A DNA stretch of 64,000 nt. Origin: Coenobita brevimanus (Eukaryota > Arthropoda > Malacostraca > Decapoda > Coenobitidae). The position numbers were made by a program, and so were the translations under genes. Of this stretch, positions 21,283-32,129 are shown piece after piece (within the stretch, counting starts at the first letter, position 1; every line of letters begins with the position of its first letter). The stretch lies in the NCBI GenBank assembly GCA_032717465.1, contig CM064657.1:26925966-26989965 (forward strand), read 5' to 3'. The notes beneath the pieces are model-generated. The model worked only from the letters and a program-made list of their open reading frames with translations. It did not search any database and was not told the origin of the DNA.

Positions 21283-21468
21283 TACAGAACCAGGGGCGCA
21301 CCCAGGAATATTTTCGGGGGGGCATAAAAATGAAAATTGTGGCTAGAAAAAAATCATGATTTTTTTTTAAAGCGACTATTAGTGTTTTTCGTTTCTTGCA
21401 AGGAAGGAAATTTCGGGAGGGGGGGCATGGCCCCCTTGGCCCTCCCTGGGTGAGTCCCTGTACAGAAC
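21283..21468. mobile_element. hAT-type MITE with perfect 8-bp target-site duplication
   Basis: The element runs 21291-21460 (170 bp). It starts CAGGGGCGCACCCAGG and ends CCTGGGTGAGTCCCTG. The reverse complement of the end matches the start at 14 of 16 positions. It is flanked on both sides by TACAGAAC (21283-21290 and 21461-21468). An 8-bp duplication with CAGGG-type termini is diagnostic of the hAT superfamily. Subterminal sequence is G-rich on one side and CCCCCTTGGCCC on the other. No coding capacity. Confidence 0.93.
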
Positions 21469-21871
21469 GATCTAAAGGAAATAGAAACGGAAAGGGCAAG
21501 AGTGTGGAGAGTAGAGAGAAGCTATCGTAAAGAGTAGTTATGCTCAGAAAGATCTGGAGGGAATATGCAGAGAGATGGAGAAAGCTGCGGGAAGGATGAA
21601 TGCAGGGCACAAAGTTAACACACTGGATGAAAAATAGCTAGAAGCGAAAGGGTAAGGTGGAGAGTGGCCAGAGAAGAGTGGTTAGGTGGAGAGATGGAAG
21701 CATGGAGAGTAAAAATTTAGATAAAGAGCAGGGGGGATTATGTGAACAGACGAAGAGGACCGTGGCCTGAGTTGAAAGTGGATGGGACAGAGTGGATAAA
21801 TACGATAAAGAATATACTGTATATAAGAGGGTAGCATGGAGAGGGCACAATGCACATGATAGTCTGTGGAT

Positions 21872-21874
<3 letters not shown>
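21469..21874 (+). other. Purine-rich sequence, no feature
   Basis: A/G-rich plus strand with no clear period. Minus-strand frames are Ser/Leu/Pro rich. Confidence 0.45.

Positions 21875-21948
<74 letters not shown>
21875..21948 (+). repeat. (GA)n microsatellite
   Basis: About thirty-seven GA units. Confidence 0.97.
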
Positions 21949-21952
<4 letters not shown>

Positions 21953-22840
21953 GATTATGTAGGTATGGAAGTGGATATGTGGAGACAGGGAGAAAGATGT
22001 GGACTGTTTAGGAAGTGAAGACTGTGCATGACGTACTGTATAGTGTGTGAAGGTGGTGTGGTGGCAGAATATACACATCTATAGAGGACATACGTATAAT
22101 TTAATGCAAGCCAAGACTTAAACGCAGGGCCTTGATGCAAGCCTCCCTCTCGGTTGCTAAGATTAAACTCCAAACAGACATGCAAGCGACACCACAAGCT
22201 GACCAAGATATATTAAGAATTAAGTACCTGGCTTATTCACGTTACAAATTCTTTCTTTTATGCACAAACTACTGTAATTCAGTTATGTAAGTCACTCGTG
22301 GAAATCATCTCTTTGCCTAAAGCGCTTATTTCATTAGTTACCTAACAGAGTTGTCAAAAATTAAGAAGAGTACTCAGAGAGAGATCTCATCAGATCAAGA
22401 CCTGCACTGCATTTCTCGTTTTAAAAAGCTCACGGTGGAACATTTTACAACAGATTAATGTCTTTCTCTAAATATATATGGCTGCTGTCTCTTCTCATTA
22501 CGGCTGGAGGAAAAAATCCCTTCAGACGAGCTGGAGCATCATAATCTGTCCACCTGCCTCCTGCCTTATCCTCCAGTTCTTGGAAATAATAATCATGGGA
22601 GCAGATTCGTTTGCACAACACAGCCTGCTGGTGATCCGGCCTGAATGCCTGTCTGGCGTGGAGACCTGCCTTCTGCCGCCCCTACCTTCATCAACTTCAA
22701 AGGAGACGGAACCCTTCGGAAGAGACCCATCTGCCTCCCCAGTCTGCCTCTCATCCTGGTTTACCTCCCTCTCATCCTGACCTGCCTTCCTCTCATCCCT
22801 TCTTATCCTCTCTCATTCAGCCTCTCTTTCTGACTCTCTC
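21949..22840. other. Unique sequence, no feature
   Basis: An open frame at 22478-22780 has mixed composition but ends in Ser/Pro/Leu-rich pyrimidine sequence. No domain was recognised. Confidence 0.4.
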
Positions 22841-22866
22841 TCTCTCTCTCATTCTGCATTGCTTTC

Positions 22867-22914
<48 letters not shown>

Positions 22915-22920
22915 ATTCTG
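22841..22920 (+). repeat. Compound (TC)n-(TCTG)n(TC)n microsatellite, copy 2
   Basis: (TC)n at about 22835-22850, then TCTG units from 22869 followed by (TC)n to 22914. Confidence 0.92.
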
Positions 22921-23255
22921 CTTCTCATTCTTATTCTCGCTGGTCCTGACTCCAGTTTGCATTCTTCCTCAGTCTGCCCTCTTGCCTGCCCCAGTATCTC
23001 TTTGCCGTCTTGCTAGCTCTCCTCTTATCTGAACAATGACTCACTTTATCGTCCTTCATCTTCCATCAGTGTTATCTCCTCCATGCTGGTTTGAGGCCCA
23101 TATACAACTTTTTATTTTTAACTTGCTTATCCTCTCCTCTCCTCCATTTTCTCTCTCGGCTTGGCTCTCTCTCACTCCGCATCTCGTTTTCTACTTCCGA
23201 GTGTTTATTTAATCAAGCCTTCCTTCTGTTTTTAGTTTGCTAGTTTCCATCACGC
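22921..23255 (+). other. Pyrimidine-biased sequence, no feature
   Basis: T/C-rich without a clear period. Confidence 0.45.
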
Positions 23256-23260
23256 TCCAA

Positions 23261-23319
23261 TTTTTTTTTTTTTTTTTAGCTTTTCATTCCAGCTCATACT
23301 GTACTTTTCCTTTAAATCT

Positions 23320-23364
<45 letters not shown>
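23261..23364 (+). repeat. poly(T) and (CA)n
   Basis: T17 at 23261-23277 and (CA)n at 23321-23364. Confidence 0.93.
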
Positions 23365-23366
<2 letters not shown>

Positions 23367-23700
23367 TGTACCTAAATCCGATCAGTGTCCTCCGCGATGC
23401 TAAAGTCCATCAATTTGATAACCAACTATGGTGGAGGAAAACTAAACGCAAGAAATTATAAAACAAACAAACAAACTATGATATAAACAAGCGGGTAGGC
23501 GACGATGGCCAGCTCTAAGCGGACCAAGCTTTGTCAGCGACGAGAAGTGAGTTTCGACAGTAAAAGTCATTTCTATATGGAGGTACTCCAGTGGAATATT
23601 CTATCCAAGAACCATGGCCCTGGCTTAATAATCTTCTGAACCTTAGCATTTCGCACGAGAAGGTCGTCATTTTACAGCTTCTCATATTTTCTGCACTTGA

Positions 23701-23720
23701 TGACCTTTGACCCCTGACCT
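23701..23720 (-). promoter_or_regulatory. Three nuclear-receptor half-sites, DR1-DR1 arrangement (copy 1)
   Basis: The minus strand reads AGGTCA-G-GGGTCA-A-AGGTCA: three half-sites of the RGGTCA type, each spaced by one base. DR1 is the preferred element of HNF4, RXR/USP and related receptors. Binding is inferred from the motif only. Confidence 0.45.
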
Positions 23721-24045
23721 GGCAGACATAGGTCATGCATGCACGAAGCAGACTTGTTGTACTTATTAACATCTATAAGCATGCAAAGTTTCGTTCGATT
23801 CCATCCACCCACTATGGAGCTGGGGAACTTGAAATTTGCGGAATGGCCCACTAGAGGTACAACTTCTGGGTGGCGCTGCCAGCGACTGGAAATGGGTTTC
23901 GGCACAAAAGGTCACTTTGTATGGAGGTATTCCAGTGCAACATTCCACCCAAGAATCATGGCCCTGGCTTAATAATCTTTGGAGCCTTAGCATTTCGCGC
24001 GAGCACAGTCGTGATTTTACCTATTTTCACTGTTTTCACATTTGA

Positions 24046-24065
24046 TGACCTTTGACCCCTGACCT
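24046..24065 (-). promoter_or_regulatory. Three nuclear-receptor half-sites, DR1-DR1 arrangement (copy 2)
   Basis: Identical 20-bp sequence to that at 23701-23720 although the flanking duplicated DNA has diverged. Confidence 0.45.
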
Positions 24066-24215
24066 GGCCAATGTATCACATAGTTCTACAATAGAAGGCT
24101 GTAGTACTAGTCAATGTCCATAAGCATGCAAATTTTCATTCAATTCCATAGTGCCGCTGGGGAACCAAGGGGTCATTTTTGAAAACAGGTACTGGTTGCC
24201 AGGGACGCTGAGCCA

Positions 24216-25285
24216 ATCTTCGGAAGGTTGCCCCTCGAAAACTAGAGGTGAGAGGGGATAACTGGATGGAACACTTCCGATAGGGAATGACATCAAAAAT
24301 ACGACTAACGAAATCAGAGCTATCTATGCCCATTAGTAATGCTTCTACAGCTCAAAACCTGAAAACTATGAAAAAAGCAAGTTTTTGGATGTCGTTAGGC
24401 AATGAGTAGTTGCCTGGCAACCAAAACCTTGAGGATTCATCTAGGTCATAGTTTGGTCATTGTGTTCAAGTTTCGTCGCAATCGGTTAATTCTGAAGGGT
24501 AGAAATGTCTGCCACAATTAAACAAGAAAGAAAGAATACCAGAAAGGAAACGCGACTAACAATAAGGGCAACATGGAGCTGGTCAAAAATACTGTCATTT
24601 CAAAAGTCATCAGAGTCATTATTGTAAGACGTTGTGAGGGGAAAGTAAGAAAGAATAAGTGTCATATCCTACTGGGCGTAAAAAGCTCCCTAGCAACTGT
24701 TCCTTACCAATTGCAGTTTATTTTTCCCTAACGTTATCTTTTACGCTGTTTAAACTACCTGTGTTAATAATAGGATGACAGACTGCTGATTCCTACAGAG
24801 TAATATGCAAAATTAGGAAATAAGTATGAGGTACAAGGTAAACGAAAGCCACTTTATGACATGAGACTATGACCTACGATGTAAACGAGAAGGTAAAATA
24901 AAATACTTAAAGAAATAAAGGGGATAAGCATCAGAAGTCAGCTGCATAACGTAGTTTCTGCAAAAGTTTGAAATGGTTTGTTGTATTTCTGACAAAAAAA
25001 AACAAAAAAAAACACATTAAGGACAGATGTCTTGTATACGGTAACTACAATGACAAGCAAACCGATAAGTGGTTTACAGTAAATACAACACAGAAGAGAT
25101 GCATTTGTAGTCTCAGTGGAAAAACTGTACTGCACACACATCTGCAATATACTGTTTTAGAGAAGTGCTTGGCCAGAAAAGATGCGGTTACGATATTTTG
25201 TACTGCGTAGTTTCTGTGAAAGTACACGTGGTTAGAACTGATGTACAGTGAAGTATCTGCTAATGTTGTACACAGTTTGTCGCAA
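24216..25285. other. Mostly unique sequence
   Basis: At 24455-24530 TTCAAGTTTCGTCGCAATCG and TCTGAAGGGTAG look like a further fragment of the dispersed repeat at 23.5-24.2 kb. Otherwise no feature. Confidence 0.4.
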
Positions 25286-25289
25286 ATGA

Positions 25290-25305
25290 TGATGATGATG
25301 ATGAT
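25290..25305 (+). repeat. (GAT)n short microsatellite
   Basis: Five to six GAT units. Confidence 0.85.
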
Positions 25306-25457
25306 ATACCTGCCTCCATCCCCTCCTCCCTACTCTATAATCCAGCTTGGGAACACCGTGTCCGGACGCTCATTTCAGGGAAACCCACCTGACGTCATCT
25401 TATTGAAGCCCTTTGTTCGCTCCACCGCCAATTTCACAGACCACTCTTGTCCCTTTC

Positions 25458-25567
25458 TTCTCTCTCTCTCTCTCTCCCTCTCTCTCCCCCCCCTCTCTCT
25501 CTCTCGTTCTCTTTCATATCATCACCATCATCACTATCATCACCACCACCACCATCACCATCATCCT
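25458..25567 (+). repeat. (TC)n followed by (CAT/CAC)n
   Basis: (TC)n with C interruptions at 25458-25512, then CATCACCATCATCAC-type repeats at 25518-25566. Confidence 0.92.
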
Positions 25568-25995
25568 CTTAAGGTTACTGAGCGTTAGGTAGGTCAGTCC
25601 GGCTCTGTGTCCACCTCAGCTTGTCTTGACCTCGTTGTGGGATAAATCGCTTTCCTACCAGGGTTTATTTTCTATTCTATTTTATTTTTTATTTTTTTAA
25701 CTTGTGCTGTCCCCAGGAGATTTTATTACGCTCAGGGGAGCTTTTTCTAAACGTAAATTGCCTTCATCACTTCCTCAACTGACAGGTCTTTCCCAAGATG
25801 AATTAAAATGTTTGGAGGTGGCAAGAGTACACTGTAATAACACACTACATTGACTGAAATGGTTAAACTAAAAAAAGAAAAAAAAAAAAAATGGTCCGAG
25901 GGAGAAAAAGAACATAGCATACCTCGCCGAAGGAAGCGGTTAATGGACAACTTTCCTAAGCAGCGCAAACCGTCTGACGATAGTAAAGAAAAAAC
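25568..25995. other. No recognisable feature
   Basis: Contains T-rich and A-rich runs (25674-25698, 25870-25892). No gene. Confidence 0.45.
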
Positions 25996-25999
25996 AATA

Positions 26000-26067
26000 A
26001 CTTCACCTGCAGCAATCGTCTAAGTGTGCCAGTAATAAAGGACATCACGGCACTCAAAGGGTTAGCG
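26000..26067 (+). mobile_element. MITE family A, right-half fragment
   Basis: GCAATCGTCTAAGTGTGCCA, then a spacer, then GACATCACGGCACTCAAAGG before GTTAG. It matches the right half (AAAATCGTCTGAAG...GTCATCGTACTGAAAGGG-TTAA) with divergence. Confidence 0.5.
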
Positions 26068-26139
26068 TAATACTGGACGTCCCATGTTAGTGAACAGTTT
26101 TTAAATCAAGTCAGGCACTGTGAAATCTATATCAACCAT

Positions 26140-26225
26140 CCCCCCCCCCAAAAAAAAAAAGCATTTTCAGTATATCCTGTTCTTTAAAACGCAAGAGAGC
26201 TGTAAATATTACTTTGAAAAGCATG

Positions 26226-26257
<32 letters not shown>
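26140..26257 (+). repeat. C9-A11 run and 29-base poly(A)
   Basis: CCCCCCCCC followed by A run near 26141-26160, and an A run at 26229-26257. Confidence 0.9.
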
Positions 26258-26260
<3 letters not shown>

Positions 26261-26940
26261 AGCTCGCAATACTGAGGGCAAGGGAATTTTCCGAGGAGTA
26301 TCATTGTTGGATCTTCCTGCCGGAGGTACTGAGCTGCTGAATCCTTCCTCTGTGCCACCCTCATCCCTTTGTGCCACCAGCCTCTCTCATCACTCCCTGC
26401 CCTCTTCTAGCTCTCTTACCTTAGCAGACACATAACGAAAGGTCGTGTGGGGTTGCTCAATAAGAGGACGAACGCATATACGAAAGTTAATCGTCTGCCA
26501 GTCCTACGATCTTTGTATTTTATTGCCGGTTAACGTAAGATAATTTTATTCGCCTGCACAAAGCCTGCAGTAACGAAAAAGTAAAAACGAACTTAAGTTC
26601 TGGATGAGTCCAGAAATTTGTATCTTATTCCTGCTAATGTCAGACAATTTCACTTGGTTCCAAAAAACCAATGTAGCCAGAGAAAGTAAGTTCCAGCCCT
26701 CTCACAACGAGAAGTCTCCCTTATGCTGGACATCATCGTCTGGATGTAACAAAAATATGTCAGACTTCATCATACTGATGGGATTAAAGGAAAGGTCTGC
26801 ATGGACACAAAAATAGAAAAAGACCTGAGGGAAATGAAATATGCAGAATTCGGTATCTCTGAAGTCTCATGAAAGTCCCTACGCACCCCATTATTTAATG
26901 AGAAACAAGGCTATGATGATGATGATGGTAAAACACACGG
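26258..26940. other. Unique sequence, no feature
   Basis: No coding signal, RNA or repeat recognised. Confidence 0.45.
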
Positions 26941-27250
26941 CAGAGTAGGTAAAAGAGATTGGGTAGTGAGAGTGATAATTGTGGTACAGAAGGAAGGGAG
27001 AGGAAATAATGAACTGACGAACTAGCAAGGAAGGGGAAATAATGAAGAAGGAAGGAAGGGAGGGGATATAATGAACTGACAAAGGAAAAGGGCAAAGCAG
27101 GGGAATACAGTTCATGAGCGAATGGCGTGGGGCCCGACAGGGAGGAAGACGAGAGAGAGGCCGGAATAAGAGAAAGAAGACGACAGGAATAAGAGGAATA
27201 AAGTCACAGATCCAATCCTATCTAACTCTGGGAAAAAAAAAAAAAAAAAC
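26941..27250 (+). other. Purine-rich sequence
   Basis: GGAAGGGAGGGG-, GAAGAAGG- and AGGAATAAGAG-like motifs with no clear period. A-run at 27233-27249. Confidence 0.55.
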
Positions 27251-27595
27251 GATAGATCAAGTCTTTCCCTAGAGTCACCAGAATTTAAAAAGGCAAGAAA
27301 CACAGCCTCCTTCTTCCCCGTGTTTCTGGACTCCGATTTACTGGCGGCCATTGTGCAGAGGTCTGAAGTTAGCGTTCTTAACTAGATAACAAAGGGCAAG
27401 TGAAATAATGGGGAGTTTACTGTGGAGATCGGGATGCTCTGTTTGGTTCAATATGAATCGCTTCTCTTTGGTTCCGTTCGACTGTAGTTTCAGAGGGTTG
27501 GGTTGGGGTGGGATGGCATGGGTTGGTTTTGGCGTGGGTTATTGTTCGTTACACCATGTCAGGCTGGCTTGGGTTACGCTTCCTTGTATCAGGTC
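27251..27595. other. No recognisable feature
   Basis: 27490-27545 is GGTTGGG-like. No gene recognised. Confidence 0.4.
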
Positions 27596-27860
27596 GTTTC
27601 AGTCTGGCTTCCTTTTGTGTGGTTAGGTTAGTTAAGCTTCGTTATATTCAGTCACTTCAGCTTACGTCTGGTGTGGTGAGATTAGGTCAAAGTTATATAA
27701 TTCCAAGCAAGGTTAAGTTAGCGTAAATACAGAGACTTGGTTCAGAATTTTTTATTTTCATCAGATTTGGGTAGACTGGTGTTGTTCGGCTCGGAATGGC
27801 CAGGTTGCCGTAATGTATGGTAATAGTCTGGCTGGGTTAGGTTAGGTTAAAACAAAGACG
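27596..27860 (+). repeat. Imperfect GGTTA/TTAGG-like repeats
   Basis: GTGGTTAGGTTAGTTAAGC near 27620 and GGGTTAGGTTAGGTTAAAAC near 27834, with scattered GGTTAAGTTAG between. They resemble arthropod telomere TTAGG with extra T but are far too degenerate to be a telomere. Confidence 0.5.
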
Positions 27861-27982
27861 AGGCACCAAATTCCTCCCTCCATTATGGCTAAAGTTACGG
27901 GATTTTACGAAGCTTAAGAGGGTGTCACGGCGCTCCAGCCACACTATATTACTGACAGCAAAATACTAAACTTATCCCTTAA

Positions 27983-28170
27983 CCCCTTCAGTGCGAAGGC
28001 GTCTTGTTCAGTTCATTTCGCTACCCCTCACTGATTTCTTGTAGTTTATGGAAGACCTTTCGTAGTGAAATGGGTTAGGAACAGTATCCATTAACTCCTG
28101 TACTATGAGATGTTATTCCCAAAATGAATAAAATCGTCTAAATATTGGAAGGATAAAAAAAAATGGCAGA
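27983..28170 (+). mobile_element. MITE family A copy
   Basis: Left flank TTAA (27979-27982), then CCCCTTCAGTGCGAAGGCGTC, the best-preserved left terminus in the window. The right part has CCAAAATGAATAAAATCGTC and ends degenerately in A-rich sequence without a recognisable closing TTAA. Confidence 0.65.
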
Positions 28171-28480
28171 CAGGAAAAAAATGTCATGTCTATTACAAGT
28201 TATTGAATAAAAAAAAAAAAAAAAACTACATCCGGCTCTAAACACACAGAGCTTCACCTGCGGCACGGATATTTCCTTTCTTCATGCCTATTTCTTTTCT
28301 TGAAATGATATATATATTTTTTTTACACTGCTTGCGTAGGAACTAAATTTGCCCTTTCATATGCAGGCCAGGCAATGGAAAACTTACACGAGTATCTAAA
28401 GACACAATATAGGAAAAGAATGAGAAAGAGGAACAGAAAAATGTATTCTTCTCCCACACATGTATTATTTACAAGATTTA
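28171..28480. other. No recognisable feature
   Basis: A-run at 28208-28225 and AT-rich sequence. Confidence 0.45.
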
Positions 28481-28489
28481 GAAAGGGCG

Positions 28490-29590
28490 AGGGGAATGGA
28501 AGACGCGGCTGGAACGGTCGGTGAGGCCAGGTGGAACGTGTCAGGGCAGGTGGAGACACGTGAGTGTGTGGTGGGGGGAGGTGAGGGAACAGGTGAAGGG
28601 GAGGTGGGCGGACAGGTGAAGGGGATATGGCGGACAGGTGAAGGGGATGTGGCGGACAGGTGAGGGGAAAGTGGGACAGGTAAGGGGGAGGTGGGAGGAC
28701 ATGTGAGAGGGAGGTGGGGGGACAGGTGAAGGGAAGGTGCGGGGATAGGTGAGGGGAAGGTGGGGAGACAGAGGGATGTGGGGGACAGATTAGGGCGAGA
28801 TGGGGGACACGAGAGGGGATGGTTGGGGAAAGGTGAGGGGAGAGGGGGGACAGGAAAAAAGGGGATGAGGGACAGGTGAGGGGGAGATGGGGGACAGATG
28901 AGGGAGAGATGGGGGACAGATGAGGGAGAGATGGGGGACAGGTGAGGGAGAGAAGGGGGACAGGTGAGGGAGTGATGGTGGACACGTGAGGAAGACATGG
29001 TGGACAGGTGAGCGGGAGATGGTGGACAGTGAGGGAAAACTTGTGGACAGGTGAGGGAGAGATGGTGGACAGGTGAGAGGGAGATGAACAGGTGAGGGGG
29101 AGATGGGGGACAGGTGAGGGGGAAGTGGGGGGACAGGTGAAGGGGAGGTGGGGGGACAGGTGAGGGGGAGGTGGGGGGACATGTAAGCAGATAGGTAATG
29201 GAACAGGTGAGAGGGTGGTGGGGAGACAGGTAAGGGGGAGGTAGGGAGACTGTTGAGGGGGTGGTAGGAGACAACCGAGGCGAGGGGGAGGTTGGGGGAC
29301 ATGTAAGCGGACAGGTAAAGGAACAGGTGAGGGGGAGGCAGGGAGACAGGTGAATGGGGAGGGAGGTGGGGGACAAGTGAGAGGGAGTGCGCGGAAAGGT
29401 GACGGGGAGGTGAGTGGGGGAATTGGGGAACAGGTGGGGGAAGTAGAGGAGATCGATGAGGGGGAGATAGGAGGGCAGTAGGAGGTTAAGGACTGGTGAG
29501 CGGGAGGTGGGAGGGAAGGCGACGTAACATGGAGGACAGGTGAGTGGGAGGTGGGGGACATGGAGGAAAGGTGAGTGTGGGGGAAGGTAA
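28490..29590 (+). repeat. Purine-rich minisatellite, GGACAGGTGAGGGGGAGATG type
   Basis: More than forty imperfect units of about 18-22 bp, each with a GACAGGTGAGG-like core and a GGGAGGTGGGG- or GAGAGATGG-like remainder. Two minus-strand frames stay open for over 400 codons and encode Ser/Pro/His/Leu repeats (PPSPHLSP type). The unit varies in length, so the frames arise from composition, not selection. No initiation or splice context. Confidence 0.9.
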
Positions 29591-30290
29591 GGGGTGCAGG
29601 TGGAGTACACAGAGTACAAGGGAAGTAGAGATATAGCAGGAAGCCTGTTGACCCATGATGAGGTTATGTTGTGGGGAAAAAAGCTAATTCTACTAAGGTC
29701 TAACCAGCGTTTAAGAGGAAAAGACAGAAAAGGGGAAGACAAATGTGTGTGCTTGTAGGGGACGAGGTGTTAGATAAAGGAGAGATTTAGACATGAGCGG
29801 GAGGAGGGGGGAGAAGGTAAGTGTGACAGACAGGGTGTCTGAAACACACGTGAAAGACAAGGATGTGAAAGACAGGTAAGAAGGAGGAAGAGAGGAAGGA
29901 GGATGCATAAGAAACAGGCGACAGCAGAGAGTGAAAACAAGAGCGGCAAACAGGCAGAGGAAGAGGGGAAAAATAAGAGGTGAAGCAGTCAAACAGAGGG
30001 CGGGAGAGATGGGTAAGGCAGACAACGGAAAGGAGGGAGGGAGAGGTAAGGTAGACAAGCTAAGAGTGAGTAGACAGGCAAAAGGGGGTGGGGGATTTAG
30101 AAAGGCACAGGGAGGAGTTAAGAGGCAGACGGGTAGAGAAGGGAAAGTGATAAAGATAGATATGGGGAAGGTGGGGTGAGGTAGATACGAAAAGAGGTAG
30201 CCAGGCACTGGGAGGGAGGTAAGAGGCAAACAGGCAGAGGAAGGGAGGGAGGGGTGAGGCAGGAGGGGGTCAGGTATGCGTGCAGGCAAC
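29591..30290 (+). repeat. Purine-rich degenerate sequence
   Basis: A/G-rich, with recurring AGAGGCAAACAGGCAGAGG and GACAGGTAAG-like segments (for example near 29948, 30119 and 30221). No gene. Confidence 0.6.
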
Positions 30291-30512
30291 ATTATTTATC
30301 ACGGTATTTAGCTTTCGATCGAAGGAAAGGTCTGCAGCTCAGCCTTGACTCACCCCAGCCCTAGACGCCAGCCGACACCCATTAACCTTCAGCATTAGGC
30401 ACGTCCCTTTCCCTCTCCTCCATGGCTGGGAAATAATGCAGACTCCCTGGCTTCCCTTTTCATCGTTGTCTGGACTCGCTGTAACTTTGGATGAAGTTAG
30501 GGCGAATCAAGG
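30291..30512. other. No recognisable feature
   Basis: Mixed-composition sequence. Confidence 0.4.
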
Positions 30513-30970
30513 ACCTCGCCCCACTCAGGTCAGAAAACACTTTCTGATGTATACTGCCCGGTCATGTAAGATAAAAGATGGAATAAGGACGGCTCGTTTC
30601 CCGAGGCCATGTGCTGGGAATTCCGCTTTTCAGTGCCAGACATGATGAGAGTGGCGGTAACAAGCCAGTGAAACGTGTTGTTCTAAAGGTCATATTCTAA
30701 ACTGCATAGGAAGCCGAGTAAAGCTACTTCCTTAGCGATTTATTTTGTATACATCTTGAAAATATTCAGATAATTATTTATATCGTTTGTACACTCGTAT
30801 AGTCTGCATCAACAACATGAAAAAGGAGACCGAGGTGCAATGTTCAGAAATGATTGCTGAGGAAGAGATGTTACGAAATCCCAACAGCCACTCAGATCAC
30901 GACCCTTAATCTATGTTTTACTCTGACCTACACGATCAGACAACCTGCTTCGGTGTAGCGAGGCTTTGTA
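30513..30970. mobile_element. MITE family C copy interrupted by family B
   Basis: The left part GGACCTCGCCCCACTCAGGT...CTTTCTGATGTATA and the internal stretch CGTTTCCCGAGGCCATGTGC...TTTTCAGTGCCAGACATGATG follow the order of the family C copies at 33121 and 58169. The expected right half (ACACGATCAGACAACCTGC) only appears at 30930, after an intervening family B element (30717-30879). This is best explained as a nested insertion. Confidence 0.55.
30717..30879. mobile_element. MITE family B, copy nested in family C
   Basis: Left TACTTCCTTAGCGATTTATT and right AATGATTGCTGAGGAAGAGA are reverse complements apart from a few changes. About 163 bp, no coding capacity. Confidence 0.65.
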
Positions 30971-32125
30971 GAGTGCGTCTGAAAGTGACTAATTCTGGCA
31001 GATGCATCCCCGGTAGCATTTTCTTTTAGTGACGGGCGGTGTTAGGAGCGCAGTTACTGTATCATGTGCACCGGACTGCAAGGACACAGATAGGACAAGG
31101 GCTGCACAAATTTCTGAACTTGGCAGTAGACGGAATCATCGCCATCCCTTAAGCGTTGCAAGAGCGGTGCCTAGTGTGGAGGAATTATGCTTCCGGGGTG
31201 GAGCCCAGAAATTCGCCGGCTCGATTATTAAGTGATTGGATATATGCCCATTTCACTGAACACTCTTTTAAACTTTTCGTGGTTTTATGCTCTACTTTTA
31301 GCTGTGTGGAGCCTACCAAGCCCAATTATAAGGATGGCGGTGGTTGATCACTCGGTGTCGTATTAATTGTGTTTAGTTTCCGGCCAGAGCTCAGGCGCAC
31401 TGAACTGCTCTCAGATAGCAATGAGGCTAAACAACAGGGATTCCCAGTCGGGGGTTAATTACATTACCTGTGTGTATTTAGACTCTTCTGGGGGGTAATG
31501 AGAAAAAAATACTTTACCATCATCATCGTTACCACATTTCACACATCATAATGAGGAAGTACTGATTTTTTTTGAAGATAAAAAGTAAAGAAACAAGGAA
31601 CATCAGGCAGAATTGTCCTCTTCCTGTTACATAGGCGGCAGGAGTTAGGTTCGTAACACAAATTCTGAGCACTGGAATGGCTACATTTATTATAGAGAAA
31701 GGGTGCGTTGGCTCCAGGCAAATACTTCCACTCTTTTTAATCGCTTATTCTGACAGAGAGGGACCACATGAATAAATCTTCGCCATTTCTAGCCAGGAAT
31801 AATACTGCAATCCATACTCATTACCACTAGATTATCGAACAAAGATATATCTATTTTGGAACTCCTGAACCAAGCTCCAGTTAAATTAACTTTCACTTAC
31901 GGAAATCCTACCTACACTAACCATGTGATGCATTATGTTAGGGTAGATGTGGAAATCAAGGCAGTGAACATAAAATGATTGGGGACCCTTGGTATACAGT
32001 GATCCAGGGTTTAAGGATATCGGGTATGGATCTTTAGATCCTACAGTGATCGACAGCGCACACATGTAGCGTGAGAGTCTGCCCACCCTGGATGATGAAG
32101 AGGCTGCCAGGTTAATTAAGGTAGG
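30971..32125. other. Unique sequence, no supported gene
   Basis: The small open frame at 31029-31235 has mixed composition but no recognisable domain. Nothing else was seen. Confidence 0.4.
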
Positions 32126-32129
32126 TATT

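Larger units (their letters stand above)
23540..24215 (+). repeat. 345-bp tandem duplication of a dispersed repeat
   Basis: Two copies offset by 344-345 bp. ATGGAGGTACTCCAG (23577) corresponds to ATGGAGGTATTCCAG (23921). CATGGCCCTGGCTTAATAAT, CCTTAGCATTTCGC and TGACCTTTGACCCCTGACCT appear in both, as does ATAAGCATGCAAA. Minus-strand frames in each copy give the shared peptide RLLSQGH.SW.E..TG.PPY, but they end at different places and no protein family is recognised. Confidence 0.88.

Noticed and set aside
23515..23993. Gene pair encoding related RLLSQGH-containing peptides
   Set aside because: The frames are translations of the 345-bp tandem repeat, start and end at different places, and match no family I know.
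28323..29742. Open frames of 412-425 codons on the minus strand, Pro/Ser/His-rich
   Set aside because: They coincide with a purine-rich minisatellite of variable unit length. Overlapping frames are equally open, so openness is compositional.
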